Assembly (NCBI GenBank): GCA_016802295.1 | Contig: JAESIW010000137.1 | Location: forward strand, 4,911,242 to 4,975,241 | Length of the DNA stretch: 64,000 nt | Direction of reading: 5' to 3' | DNA from: Brachionus rotundiformis | Lineage: Eukaryota > Rotifera > Eurotatoria > Ploima > Brachionidae | Shown here: piece by piece, positions 22,240-33,515 of the stretch | Numbering within the stretch: position 1 is the first letter of the stretch | Layout: the number at the start of each line of letters is the position of its first letter | The notes under the pieces: generated by a model | What the model was told of the DNA's origin: nothing | The model's database searches: none | The model's input: only the letters and a program-made list of their open reading frames with translations | Position numbers and translations under genes: made by a program

Positions 22240-23080
22240 TTAAACACTAGAATTACTGGCAAAATTCAGTCAATTTTCTGAATCCTAAATAAAATAGCTT
22301 ACTTAATGGTGCTTTAGTGTTAAGTGTCATAGACCAATTTAAGTGTGATTTATTCTATAAAAAGAGAATTTTTTTTCAATTAAATTTCAAGGTTAATCAA
22401 CAGGTCTTGTCAATATATGTAAAATAAACTTTCTGATTATTGGTTCACGAGAGATGAATTTGATCATCTATTATTAAATTAATTTTTCATTAATGAATTT
22501 CATTAGTTCTATCTATATTGCTTTCTTGTAAAGCATACTTAGATCTTTAGAAAATATTTTATTTGAAGAAAACTATCTATCACCTAAAGGCTAAATTCTT
22601 CAATAATGACTCGATTCAAGGGCAAGGGTTTACGGTATTTTTATTATGAATGAAAAAAAAATTAATCTACTGATATCCTTGCCTGAAAATAAGATGTAAA
22701 ATTATATAAAATTTTAATAAAATAAGATGACTTTATCTACATTACTTTGCCTATTAATACATCTGACCAGTTATAAATTTTGGTGACCAGCATTTTACTT
22801 GTGATCAGTTAGAAGAAGGTATTCTTGTAACATAGCAGGTCAGATCCAATTTTATTTGGGAGATTTCTCTCCTGAACCAATAATCAGAAAGTTTATCTTA
22901 CATATATTGACAAGACCTGTTGATTAACCTTGAAATTTAATTGAAAAAAAATTCTCTTTTTATAGAATAAATCACACTTAAATTGGTCTATGACACTTAA
23001 CACTAAAGCACCATAAAGTAAGCTATTTTATTTAGGATTCAGAAAATTGACTGAATTTTGCCAGTAATTCTAGTGTTTAA
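22240..23080. mobile_element. TTAA-flanked foldback element with about 205-bp terminal inverted repeats (piggyBac-like MITE)
   Basis: The left end reads TTAA-ACACTAGAATTACTGGC (TTAA at 22240-22243). The right end is its reverse complement, closing with TTAA at 23077-23080. The arms, about 22244-22448 and 22872-23076, are nearly identical in inverted orientation, with only scattered mismatches. The 420-bp centre encodes nothing. TTAA target duplications and CTAGAA near the tip are the hallmarks of piggyBac elements, so this is most likely a non-autonomous derivative. A smaller related element is at 46721-46938. Confidence 0.8.
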
Positions 23081-23411
23081 CTTATTTCAATACTGTCATA
23101 AGAATCCCACAAAAGAAATTGCTATAAACTTAAAATCTTTCGGGATCCTTAGATTAATTGTTAATGGTAAAGTTCAAGAATTGGCTGCTGATTTTTTATA
23201 TTAGAAGAAATAATAACGACTCTGATCATGTTTTCGTTGCCTATTTGGTGCCCAAAATGGGTCTCTGTTTGGTGATAGAGTTTTTAAACGTTTTGATGGT
23301 TTTTAGGCAACCAGAAGATCCGTTCTCACAGCAAATCCATGAATTATATCCTTTTATCTTCGGTTGATATTCTAATCGATATTTTTTTCTTAAATAACAA
23401 ATAATATAAGG

Positions 23412-23540
23412 TTACCCTTTATTGGGTTTAAACTCAGTAAAAGTATTTACTTGACTTATAAGTTTAGTACATTTATTTAGTAGGTCATTTATAAAAGATT
23501 TAAACAAGTTGGGAGATAGTAAAGATCCTTATCTTACACC
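23412..23540 (-). mobile_element. degenerate LINE reverse transcriptase fragment
   Basis: Read on the minus strand, the sequence gives GVR-stop-GSLLSPNLF followed by FINDLLN, a variant of the RT block GVRQGxxLSPxLF..xxNDL. The usual Gln after GVR is a TAA stop, so the piece is dead. The open frame at 23158-23367 beside it has no recognisable content and may belong to the same debris. Confidence 0.6.
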
Positions 23541-24149
23541 TTTATTTCACGCTAATTTTCGAAATAGTAAAAGAACAATTATAAATTTTATTGTTTATTT
23601 GTCTTCTTAATTGATAAGTAAAGATTTAATATTTTAGATTTTTGATTCGCTTTATTATATTGATTTATTATAAAGATATAAAGCTATCTTAATTCTATTT
23701 AAATTACAAAAGATAAAGGAAAATTTTATTTCAATTAGATATCTTATTTTCATATTGAAAAAATATTTTTGGAAAATATTCTCATCTTGGATAAAAGATA
23801 AGGATGATATTTGATAAAATTCAAATATACAAAAATATATCGGCATATAATATGCATTTTTTTGTTTATTAGGAAAAAGAAAAAGGTAAATAAAAAAATT
23901 TTATGTCTAATTGGATTTTTACAGATAAAGTAAATTATTTTTAATTTAGATAAGATGAAATAAATTTTTGTCAAAAAAAGTAAACATAACAATAATTCTA
24001 AAATTAAAAAAAAGTAAAATTTCTAATTTTAGTTATATTATTATCAATTTACAAAATTTAAAATATTTAAAAACATTTAAATTTAAACAAATATTTAGCA
24101 TAAATATTTAAATAAATTTATTTTTTTATATTTCTAAGTGGAAGAATAC
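23541..24149. other. AT-rich intergenic region
   Basis: About 600 bp of A/T-rich sequence before the third peptide gene. Nothing recognisable was seen; open frames here are lysine/isoleucine/phenylalanine-rich noise. Confidence 0.35.
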
Positions 24150-24157
24150 TATAAAAA
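24150..24157 (+). promoter_or_regulatory. TATA box of the 24193 secreted-peptide gene
   Basis: TATAAAAA lies 43 bp before the ATG, matching the placement in the two related genes upstream. Confidence 0.5.
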
Positions 24158-24192
24158 TTACTGTGAAAATTAAAAAAAAATATTATCAAAAT

Positions 24193-24402
24193 ATGAATAA
24201 TAAGCAACTTTTTAGTTTGTTGGTTATATTTTTGGTAGCGTTCGCTTTGAATGTAAGTGGACAGCCCTTAAATGATACATTACCTGGTTCTGATTTGGGA
24301 GTTAGAGGATGGCCTTATGGAAGAGGCTTTGGAGGACCTGGATGGCGACAAGCTCTTGGTTTAAGAAGGCCAGGATGTCCATTTATGGCACAATTTATTT
24401 GA
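24193..24402 (+). CDS. small secreted Gly-rich peptide (member C, diverged)
   Basis: Intronless, 69 residues, function unknown. The ATG at 24193 is chosen over the in-frame GTG upstream because it gives a standard signal peptide (MNNKQLFSLLVIFLVAFALNVSGQ) and lies 43 bp after a TATA box. The mature part is less repetitive than in the two paralogs: an acidic-to-neutral stretch (PLNDTLPGSDLG), then one GYGRGFG-like unit (WPYGRGFGGPGW), then a basic end with LGLRRPGCPF. It has a single cysteine. The signal-peptide pattern links it to the genes at 15590 and 19479. Confidence 0.7.
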   Translation: MNNKQLFSLLVIFLVAFALNVSGQPLNDTLPGSDLGVRGWPYGRGFGGPGWRQALGLRRPGCPFMAQFI

Positions 24403-24754
24403 TTTAAATAAAAATTTTTTGATAGTAAAAAATAGCTATTTTGTTTAATTTTTTGACAATAATCAAATTTTATTTATCCTCGACAAATCAAACTAATAAG
24501 ATATGCTTGAAATGCCTTTAAATTACAATAATTTAAATTAAAGCAGACCACGACAAAATTTAATTAAAAATCCCAGCCAGATAAACAAATTCCAGCAATT
24601 TTTGAAATTTAATACAGACTTAAATATCGACTATTTTAAGTAAAAAAATCAAAAATTAGTTTTAAAAAACCTTAACCCAACACTAAAAACTTATACTGAA
24701 ATTTCTATTTTAAGCATTTTTTATTATTTAACAAAATTAAATACATTATATAAA
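24403..24754. other. intergenic region upstream of the ASPM-like gene
   Basis: About 350 bp, AT-rich. It holds the peptide-gene 3' end (AATAAA near 24406) and the short upstream region of the ASPM-like gene. No motif was identified. Confidence 0.3.
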
Positions 24755-27700
24755 ATGACAGATTGTGTGGCTAGTACTCATGGTTTGGTATTTTCCATAT
24801 CACCAGTTAAAAAGCAACCCAAGTTGAAAAAAAATGAAGAGGAAGAAGAAAATATTCTTACACTAGCCCCTTTCACTAAACCACCGAAAATCAATTTTGG
24901 TCAATTGAAAATAAATGAGTCAGTTGAGCGTTCTGTTTTGTTAATTAACCCTCAGCAGTTCGATCTGGACTTGGTGGTCACCAACAATCAGCTTAACATA
25001 AACAACATTCAGCTAAAAATAGAAAAAGGAAAAAATGTTAATTTAAAAATAACCTGGTGTCCAGAAAAACCAGGTAATTATAAATTTGCAATCTTATTTG
25101 AGGTTACCAATTCAGCAAGACTAAAATTCTTGGTACATGCATTTGGTGTGTGCATCAAACCGGAAGAAAAAAAGCCAGTGCGCAAGCCATTGAACATGCT
25201 TCAGCCAATTAAGAAAAAATCTGATCCAGCACAAGTTCAAAAAAAAGAAACCATTCTTTCTACTAAATACAAAACAACAACAACCACTACTACTACAGTA
25301 TACAAAAAGTCTGCCAAGCAAAATCCCAAATTTGACGAAACAGTCATAATTGAAAAGAATGGCAATAAAGAAAACAACAAGAACCTTGGAATAACAATCG
25401 AGACTGCATCAGATACTCGAGAGAAGACCGAATCTAAGAACATTAAAAATCTTTATGAAGATTCCTTCAATGAACCTAAAGCACTTGATTCTACTCCCAA
25501 GTATACTGAAATTAAAACACCCACTCAACCCTTTGGCAAAGTTCAGTTGACACCTAAACTATCTGATTTTATTAAACCACCTTCTAACTCATCTGATCAA
25601 AGCCCTAGTCTTGTCACTTCAACATTGACCAAAATAACAAAATTAGCTGCTACAAAATATGTAGACATATCAATTGATCATGAAAACCCTCTTAATAGCA
25701 AGACTGTAATCGATGAAGGTCCAAAAACCCCTCACTTTCCTCTTAAGCTGAACTCTTTTAAACCAGGTCTAATTCCTTATGAGTCAAATTTGCCTGAATT
25801 TGACACCAACTTGATTCAAACTCCTAAGTTTGAAAGAAACTTTTCATCACAAGAAAAAAATTTTGCTGATAATTTTTTGGTTGAAAAGTATGCCATAATT
25901 TGCCAAAAACAATGGCGTTACAAAATTTTCAGGCGTAAATTGAGAGAAATTAAGCTCAGAATTAAAACTGAACGACTAAGCCAGCTTCTTGCCGGTTCCA
26001 AAGGTCTTGCACTTGAATTCGAGTTGCTCAATAAGAAACAAGATGAGCTATTCATTCAGCAACAAATGGAAAAGCAACGAAAAGACAAACTTCTAATTGA
26101 GATGGAAAAACAGGAACAAGAAAACAAGAAAAAATTGCTTAAATGTGTCATAATGTGCCAGAGAGCAATAAGAATGAAAAGATTTCGGAAATTTTTTGGA
26201 ATATACCAGCAAAGCATGATGATAAAGTCAGCTCTAGTAATTCAGCGAAAATGGAGGTTGATTAAATTTAGACAATGCTTAAAAACACTAAAACTAGAAG
26301 AACAGTTGAGGATGGAAAGACAAATGAAGTTGAATAAATACAGCATTATGTGCCAAAAATGGTTCAGATACAAGAAATTTCGTAAATGCTTGGCCAAGTT
26401 GCTAGAAGAGAAAAGAACTTTAGAGAGACAAATTGAGGCTGTTTGTGTGCTGCAAAAAAGATGGCGAATGCTTAAATTCCGTCAACAGATGGCCAAATAT
26501 CGCTCAGCTGTGCTCACAATTCAATCTTGGTATCGTCAATGCATAAAACCACGGAACGAATTTTTAATCCTAAAGAAGTATACTCTTAGAATTCAAGCTA
26601 TTTACAGATACAAAGTTGCCAAAAGGACCAAATCTGCTTTGATTATTCAGACATATTTTCGAACTTATATTCAGCGAAAAAAATTTATTAAAATCAAAAA
26701 AAGTGTGCTAGTGATTGAAAATTGGTACCAGAATAAACAGGACCGAATCAGATTTTTGAAACTAAAACGGGCTATTCCTCACATTCAATTAAGATCACGT
26801 GATTTAATTCTTAAACAAAATAAAGCAGCTACAACTATTCAAAGAGTGTATCGTTACTACAAATTTCGTAGAGAATTGGACAGATATCGACAAAGTGCGA
26901 TAAGAATACAAACATGGTCACGCTCTATGAAACCAAGATATGACTATTTGGAATACAAGCGCATTGTAATAAAGTCATGTGTTATAATTCAAAAACATTG
27001 GAGAATGTATTTGGCAAAGAGAGAATTAACCAGACAATTAAGTGCATTATTGATCCAAAAGATATGGAGAGGTTATTGGACTAGAAAAAATTTTGAAGCA
27101 TTGCGAGAAAAGAGGCTAGAGGAATTGCGCATGGAACACGAATTGGAAGTTTTGAATTACTGTGCTACTAAAATTCAAGCGGTTTGGCGGGGATTCCAAG
27201 TGCGCAAAGCAACTACTCAAGTCTTGTGCTCAATACGCTCAAGACTCAGCTTTTATCAAATAAATACCAGATCTGAGTCGAGCACCTTAGGCTCGAGGAT
27301 CAAACATTCTCTCAAAATTTTGAACTATCCTTGTGTACCTATTCAGCAGATAATGCTGGCACTCACCGATTTGGATAAAGTTACTTGTCTATCGCCTGAA
27401 TGCTGTCTGATTTTTACTCGCGAAGGTGCAATAGAAATTCTGTATACATTTATAATGAATTGTAACCGCAGTGTCCCTCACATGGACTTGGTCACGCTTT
27501 GTTTACAAATTTTAATAAATCTTAGCAAATATTCCCAAACTGTTGAGTATATCCTAAGTATTGGTGGCTCTTGTTCTCTTTTGCTCAACTTGTTACAATC
27601 TTACCAATCTAGCAATCCAAAAATATTCATGAAAGCTTGTATTATTTTCATTCTTTTGTCACAAGATGAGTCAATCAAGGAGTTTATTATGGGGCAAGAA

Positions 27701-28390
27701 AATTTTGTTAAAAAAATAAACAGCATATATTCAGTGTTGAAGCGCAAGGCTAATTTTACCAGAGAAAGATATACTAGTAAAGGCTGCTTGAACAGCAAAG
27801 ATCATTTGAATAGCACTTTAAATATTGGTCTAAATTGCAGTGCCAAAAAAGCTCTAGTTTTTAGCTTTTCATTTTTGCCAGAATGGAGTTTAGCAAAGAA
27901 AGAAACAATTGAACTGGTGGAGCCGATTGGTTCTTTGGAGTACATGATGAAATGTTTTGACATCAGCCCAGAGACTTATATTGGAAACTCATTGAGTATC
28001 AGGACACCAAAAAAGTCTCTATCGTCATCAGCTATTGACAAATCTGGGAAAAAATCAACAATAAAAGCTAAGCCCACGGCTAAGCCACATATACCCAAAG
28101 CAAGCAACAAGCAATTATTCAAAGATACCCAAGATTCTAGAATTCTTTCCCAAACTACATTCAGAATGGAAAATGTTACTCAAGAGCATATGTACGATGC
28201 TGAATATGATGATGACCATTTTTCGATCCTTAGTGATGAGAGTTATCGATCGATCAGCTCGGTAACTACGGTCAAAAGTATTTCAAATTTGAATACAGAA
28301 TTACCTAAATTGAACTCTACTCTCATGAGTTCCATCAATCATAGAAAAAATGGTGCAATGAAAAAATCAGAATCGGCCAATTTTTCATAA
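24755..28390 (+). CDS. ASPM: ASPM-like spindle protein without an evident calponin-homology domain
   Basis: Intronless, 1211 residues. The N-terminal 130 residues form an ASH (ASPM/SPD-2/Hydin) immunoglobulin-like domain: APFTKPPKINFGQLKINESVERSVLLINP and ITWCPEKPGNYKFAILFEV. Residues about 130-370 are Thr/Pro/Lys-rich linker. From about 375 to 830 there is a long helix with a dozen or more IQ motifs (IQxxWR-type, for example VLQKRWRMLKFRQQM, ALIIQTYFRTYIQRK), which bind calmodulin/myosin light chain. The C-terminus has the ARM-like repeat of ASPM (MNCNRSVPHMDLVTLCLQILINLSKY, then LPEWSLAKKETIEL). ASPM focuses microtubule minus ends at spindle poles. The CH domains that normally lie between ASH and IQ repeats are not visible. 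Identity rests on ASH plus IQ plus the specific C-terminal block. Confidence 0.85.
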   Translation: MTDCVASTHGLVFSISPVKKQPKLKKNEEEEENILTLAPFTKPPKINFGQLKINESVERSVLLINPQQFDLDLVVTNNQLNINNIQLKIEKGKNVNLKITWCPEKPGNYKFAILFEVTNSARLKFLVHAFGVCIKPEEKKPVRKPLNMLQPIKKKSDPAQVQKKETILSTKYKTTTTTTTTVYKKSAKQNPKFDETVIIEKNGNKENNKNLGITIETASDTREKTESKNIKNLYEDSFNEPKALDSTPKYTEIKTPTQPFGKVQLTPKLSDFIKPPSNSSDQSPSLVTSTLTKITKLAATKYVDISIDHENPLNSKTVIDEGPKTPHFPLKLNSFKPGLIPYESNLPEFDTNLIQTPKFERNFSSQEKNFADNFLVEKYAIICQKQWRYKIFRRKLREIKLRIKTERLSQLLAGSKGLALEFELLNKKQDELFIQQQMEKQRKDKLLIEMEKQEQENKKKLLKCVIMCQRAIRMKRFRKFFGIYQQSMMIKSALVIQRKWRLIKFRQCLKTLKLEEQLRMERQMKLNKYSIMCQKWFRYKKFRKCLAKLLEEKRTLERQIEAVCVLQKRWRMLKFRQQMAKYRSAVLTIQSWYRQCIKPRNEFLILKKYTLRIQAIYRYKVAKRTKSALIIQTYFRTYIQRKKFIKIKKSVLVIENWYQNKQDRIRFLKLKRAIPHIQLRSRDLILKQNKAATTIQRVYRYYKFRRELDRYRQSAIRIQTWSRSMKPRYDYLEYKRIVIKSCVIIQKHWRMYLAKRELTRQLSALLIQKIWRGYWTRKNFEALREKRLEELRMEHELEVLNYCATKIQAVWRGFQVRKATTQVLCSIRSRLSFYQINTRSESSTLGSRIKHSLKILNYPCVPIQQIMLALTDLDKVTCLSPECCLIFTREGAIEILYTFIMNCNRSVPHMDLVTLCLQILINLSKYSQTVEYILSIGGSCSLLLNLLQSYQSSNPKIFMKACIIFILLSQDESIKEFIMGQENFVKKINSIYSVLKRKANFTRERYTSKGCLNSKDHLNSTLNIGLNCSAKKALVFSFSFLPEWSLAKKETIELVEPIGSLEYMMKCFDISPETYIGNSLSIRTPKKSLSSSAIDKSGKKSTIKAKPTAKPHIPKASNKQLFKDTQDSRILSQTTFRMENVTQEHMYDAEYDDDHFSILSDESYRSISSVTTVKSISNLNTELPKLNSTLMSSINHRKNGAMKKSESANFS

Positions 28391-29584
28391 ATGTAAATTT
28401 TTTTAATCTTAGAAATACTTTATAACAATTAGAAATTGGCATCTTCAAAACGCTAGTTTTTTTTTATATTAATTTTGATATTAAATTTTGTCAATTAGCA
28501 AAAAAATTTAGATTTTTTTTTAAATAAATAATCAAAAAAATAATTTTTTTATGAATGAAAAAAAAATTAATACGTAACTAAATGATAAAGTATTTTAAAG
28601 AGATCCATGATAAGTATTTTCTATGATGGTTTTCAAGAGATTAAATGAAAATATTAATTAAAATTTTCTGCATTTAAAATCAAGAATTTGTATACTTTAG
28701 ACTAAAATAAAGCCAAGATTTATAAACAAATTTAAACTGGGTCGTAGAATAGCTAAGATAGAGATTAAATTATAAAAAATCTTTAATTCAAATTTAGAAA
28801 GGACTTCTAAATTCTGTTAAATGATGTATTCTTTTTGTTAACACTATTATGATTATACTATTCTCCCATTTTGTTTAAAAAAATATTGATTTTTTAAAAT
28901 TTAAATATTCGAATTATTTAGTATTTAGATAAGAAATTTTTTTGTTTAAATTTTTCCATTGTTTTATTTATTATGCTCATTTATTCATTAAAACATCAGT
29001 ATGGAATGAGTTGTCTATTCATTAAGATTTTCAAATAAAAACTATATTACTTAGAATCAAATATCAAATATCTAAATAACCAACGATACTCATTCAAGTA
29101 TGACTTCTATCAATACTCAAGGAAATATTGAATCTTAAACATATTTAATTAAAGCTACCTGATCGATAGTATTCAAAATACTTTAATCCAATCTAATTCC
29201 TATCTTCTTGGAAATTTTAAAAAGGACTATAAAAGGCCAAAGTTATGTTATGATTAATAGTAAAAAAAGACCCAAATTTGAAAAATTATGAAGGTATTTT
29301 TCAAATTTATAATTAATCACAAGCTTTTTTAAACGAAAAACTAGAGAGAATTATATTTTATAATAATTTTATTTGAGTTTTTTATAAAATTTATGAATGA
29401 TGCATTTGTTATTCACTTTTAAGAAATACCTTTTTGTAACAATTTGCCTGAAAATTGACTAAATCAAATTGTTTTTAAAACCAATTATAATTATTATTAA
29501 TCTTGTTCTTGGCTAAAATCTTAGACTATTGTTTAGAGCAAAAGTTTCGTCCACTTATTGATGCTTTGATTCACTTAGTTAAAA
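28391..29584. other. intergenic region upstream of the class I myosin
   Basis: Mostly featureless A/T sequence. At 29513-29584 a frame reads LDYCLEQKFRPLIDALIHLVK, which looks somewhat gene-like, but it is not joined to the myosin frame and is probably leader sequence. Confidence 0.35.
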
Positions 29585-32500
29585 ATGGTAAAATATATAA
29601 ATATATGAAATTTTTTTTAATTTTTTATAACTTTCACAAAGAGCTATCATTGGACTTCAAACAATGTCAAGCAGTCGGGCCACGACGACATGGTGCTGTT
29701 ACCAAAAATTACCGAACAGGCTATTTTTGACAATCTTAAAAAACGATTAATGGACAATTATATTTATGTAGAATTTTTCTGCTTAAAAAAATTTTAATTT
29801 ATGTCAATTTTTCAAAAGACATATATTGGACCGGTTCTCATAGCTGTGAACCCATATAAGGATTTGCCATATTTTTCAGACGAGGAGATTGAGAAATACC
29901 GCGGAGCGGTAAAAATCTTTTAAATTGATTTTTAATTAAGACCTTATTTTACTGTAAGCTTAAATAGAATCAAATTGAGAACCCACCGCACATATTTGCA
30001 GTGTCTGATTTTATGTACCGTAACTTGTTGATTGACAATGAGAATCAGTGTGTCATTATTAGTGGCGAGTCTGGCGCTGGCAAAACAGTATCAGCTAAAT
30101 ACATCATGAGCTATATATCCAAAGTGTCCGGTGGTAATCAATCATTCAAAGTTCAGAATATAAAAAATATCATACTTCAGTCTAACCCTCTTCTGGAAGC
30201 GTTTGGAAACGCGAAAACTTTGCGCAATAACAATTCCAGTAGATTTGTAGGCAGTTGGTTGTGTTATTTTCAAAAAGTTAAATGCTTATTTTAGGGCAAA
30301 TATGTTGAAATCCAATTTAGCCGAAGTGGTGAACCAGAGGCTGGACGTATAACTAATTTTCTACTAGAAAAAGTAATCTAATTAAATAAAAAAAAGTTTT
30401 TTAAAATTTTCTATTTTATTCAGTCAAGAGTTGTCAGTCAAACAAAAAATGAGAGAAATTTTCATATATTTTATCAATTATGTTCCTATAAGAAAGATGA
30501 CTTACACAGTTGTATTTTATTTATTTAATTAAATTTGAATTACTTTTTGGTCCAGAAAAGCTCGGTATTGTTGACATGAAGAGGTTTATGTATTTGAACA
30601 AAAGTGGATGCTACGATGTGGATGGAATAAATGACCAAAAAGATTTTGAAGAGGTTCAATGTGCCATGGAGGCGATCAAGATATCTAATCAGGACCAATT
30701 TAACATATTTAAAATAGTCGCTGGTGTTCTCCATCTAGGAAATATTAAATTTATTCCTCACGGAAATTACGCTCAACCTGAAAATATTGATTGTAAACTA
30801 AGATTAAAAACAATAATTATTTTTTAATAAGTCATAAAAATAGCTTTGGAATATCCGTGCTATTTATTGGGTATAAATAAAGAGAGTCTCAAGACAAAAC
30901 TAGTCAGTCGGACGATAGAAACCAGAGCAGGTAGCATTAATGAAAAAATAGATGTAACTCTTAATGTAGAACAGGCCGAGTATACCAAGAACGCTCTGGC
31001 CAAGGGAATTTATGCTAGGCTTTTTGATCATTTGGTCAATGTAAATAAATACTTAAAAAAAGAAAAATATTTTACTTAATTTACATATTTCAAGGTGATT
31101 AATGGTGCTATGGAAGTCAAAAATCCAAATTTGGTCAATATCGGTATTTTGGATATTTACGGTTTTGAGATATTTGACCAAAATGGCTTTGAACAATTTT
31201 GTATAAATTATGTAAATGAAAAATTACAGCAAATATTTATTGAGTTAACACTTAAAGCCGAACAGGTAAATAAAATTTTTATCTTTTTAAATTTTTTTAA
31301 AACATTTTTCATATTTTTGTAGGAAGAATATAAACAAGAGGGAATAAAATGGAATGACATAAGTTTTTTTAATAATAAAGTAGTGTGTGATTTGATCGAG
31401 TCAAAAAACTCACCACCGGGCATCTTTAGTATAGTTGACGATGTGGTAATTACAATGCATGCAACTGGAGAAGGAGTTGACCAAAATTTACTTCAAAAAC
31501 TTAACAAATCTTATGTAGGCCATGCACATTTCACCGCCGGTGCGTCCGGATTTTTGATAAAACACTATGCTGGAGATGTAAGCTATGACATAGAAGGTTT
31601 TTGTGAAAAAAACCGAGACGTCTTATTCCAGGATCTTGTAGATCTGATGAAATCTAGTTCTTGGTAAAATCTTATAACCAAATAAGAGGAAAACTATTTT
31701 GAAATAAAACTATTTACAGTTCATTTGTGCGAAGCTTATTTCCAGATCAACCAACTGGTCCAGGCAAACGTCCGACCACTGCTGGTAGTAAGATTAAATC
31801 TCAAGCCAATCAACTAGTAGAAAAATTAATGAAATGCTATCCATCATATATTCGGTGCATAAAACCGAATGACTCCAAGCAACACCATAATGTAGAAGAG
31901 GAACGAGTCAAACATCAGATCAAGTACTTAGGTCTGGTAGAAAATGTGCGAATTAGAAGAGCTGGCTTTGCTTACAGACGAGAGTTTGTGAAGTTTTTGC
32001 ATCGATACCACATTGTGTCCAAGCAAACAAAATTCTGGAATGGACCAGTTGACAAAGGTATTAAATTAATCATGGAATCAGTGAACATAGACCCTGCGGA
32101 ATGGCAAACAGGAAAAACCAAAGTCTTCATCAAATCTCCTGAATCAGTAATAAGAATAAATAAATAAATTCAAATTTTAAATTAAAATTTTGTTTCAGTT
32201 GTTTTTATTAGAAGAGATAAGAGACAGAAGATACAATGAATATGCTGTTGTTCTGCAAAAAGCATTTAGACGATTCAATGCTGTCCAGTTTTATCTAAAG
32301 CTTAAAAATGAAGCTGCTGATTTATTTTATCAGAAAAAAGAAAGAAGAGAAAATAGTTTAAATAGGAAATTTTATGGTGACTATATGGGCTTGGAAAGAT
32401 TTCCCGGAATTCAGGCATTAATACCCAAACGTGAAAATATAGAATTTGCCCAGACTTGTTTTAAGTACGAGCGCAAGTTTAAGCCTCAAAAGAGAGATTT

Positions 32501-33515
32501 GATTTTGACCAATAAGGCTATTTACATAATTGGTAGAGAAAAAGTAAAGGATAAAAAGAGCAAAAAATTGGTGGAAGTTATTAAACGCCGCATTGAGTAT
32601 TTACAACTAAATAAAATAATTCTAAGTCATTATTGTGATAATTTTATAATGTTGGTACCTTATAACCAATACGGATCATTATTACAAGTTGAATTTAAAA
32701 CTGAATTTTTGACCACATTTACCAAACGGTACAAAGAAAATCACAATAAAGAATTCATGATTGACTTTTGTGATTCGTATATTTTAAATTGATTATTTAT
32801 AAAAAATTTTACTTTTTTTCAATTAAACAGGATTGAGTATGAGATAAAAAAAGATAAGTTTTTCGGAGGAGGAACTCGTAATCTTAAGTTTGTTAAAGAC
32901 CAATCAATTAAAGATATTATGATGGTTCCGGGTGGAAAACAATGTGTCATTAAAGTACCACAGGGACTTCCAAACACTTCTAGTATAGAAAAAAAAATCA
33001 TTAATAATCAGAATTTTCAAGCTTAATTTTAGGACCAAATCCAAATTATTATCAAAAAAATTTCGAATTGGAACCATGGTGGCCAAAATTTGAAATATTA
33101 AAAAGAAAGTTTAATATTACAATTGTGAAAGGAGATCGATCTAGACCAAGACAAGTAAATAATGGTGCTAAGAAAACAAATCAACCTAAGTGAGTTGACC
33201 AGTGTGTGTTTTTTTTTTTGATTTTAATTTTTATGAATTTGAAAAGACCTCCAATTAAAGAGAGAAAGCCAAAGCCGGTAGTTGCAGAACCAAACTATCC
33301 CAAGTGCCGTGCTCTGTACTCTTATTCAGCTACGGATCCTGATGAATTATCGTTTGAGGAAAATGACATAATCTATATCGTTAGACAAAAAGGTAGACTT
33401 AATTGTTAATTAAATTTTTTTCATATTTCTGCTTTTAGATCCGATAGGGTGGTGGTTTGGAATTTGTAAAGGACAAAATGGGTTATTTCCATCAAATTAT
33501 GTCGAAATTCTTTAG
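29585..33515 (+). CDS. MYO1E: class I long-tailed unconventional myosin (Myo1e/f type)
   Basis: Actin motor that links membrane to actin in endocytosis and adhesion. Sixteen exons with short introns. The likely start is an ATG at 29585-29587 that is immediately followed by an intron (GTAAAA..CAAAG), joining to SYHWTSNNVKQSGHDDM at 29642. Motor domain: P-loop GESGAGKT, NNNSSRF (switch 1), DIYGFEIF (switch 2), NVEQAEYTKNALAKGIY, and the actin-binding YIRCIKPND. Neck: one or two IQ motifs after KVFIKSPES. Tail TH1: KKERRENSLNRKFYGDY, KRDLILTNKAIYIIGREKV, lipid-binding. A short linker (KERKPKPVV) leads to a C-terminal SH3 (CRALYSYSATDPDELSFEENDIIYIV, WWFG, GLFPSNYVEIL). The Pro/Gly-rich TH2 region is much reduced compared with vertebrate Myo1e. 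Exon ends include 29767, 29908, 30246, 30372, 30508, 30792, 31040, 31265, 31663, 32146, 32776, 32982, 33189 and 33392. Confidence 0.95.

Noticed and set aside
23158..23367. 69-residue frame that might be a gene fragment
   Set aside because: No recognised domain, next to RT debris and a transposon end; read as transposon-related noise.
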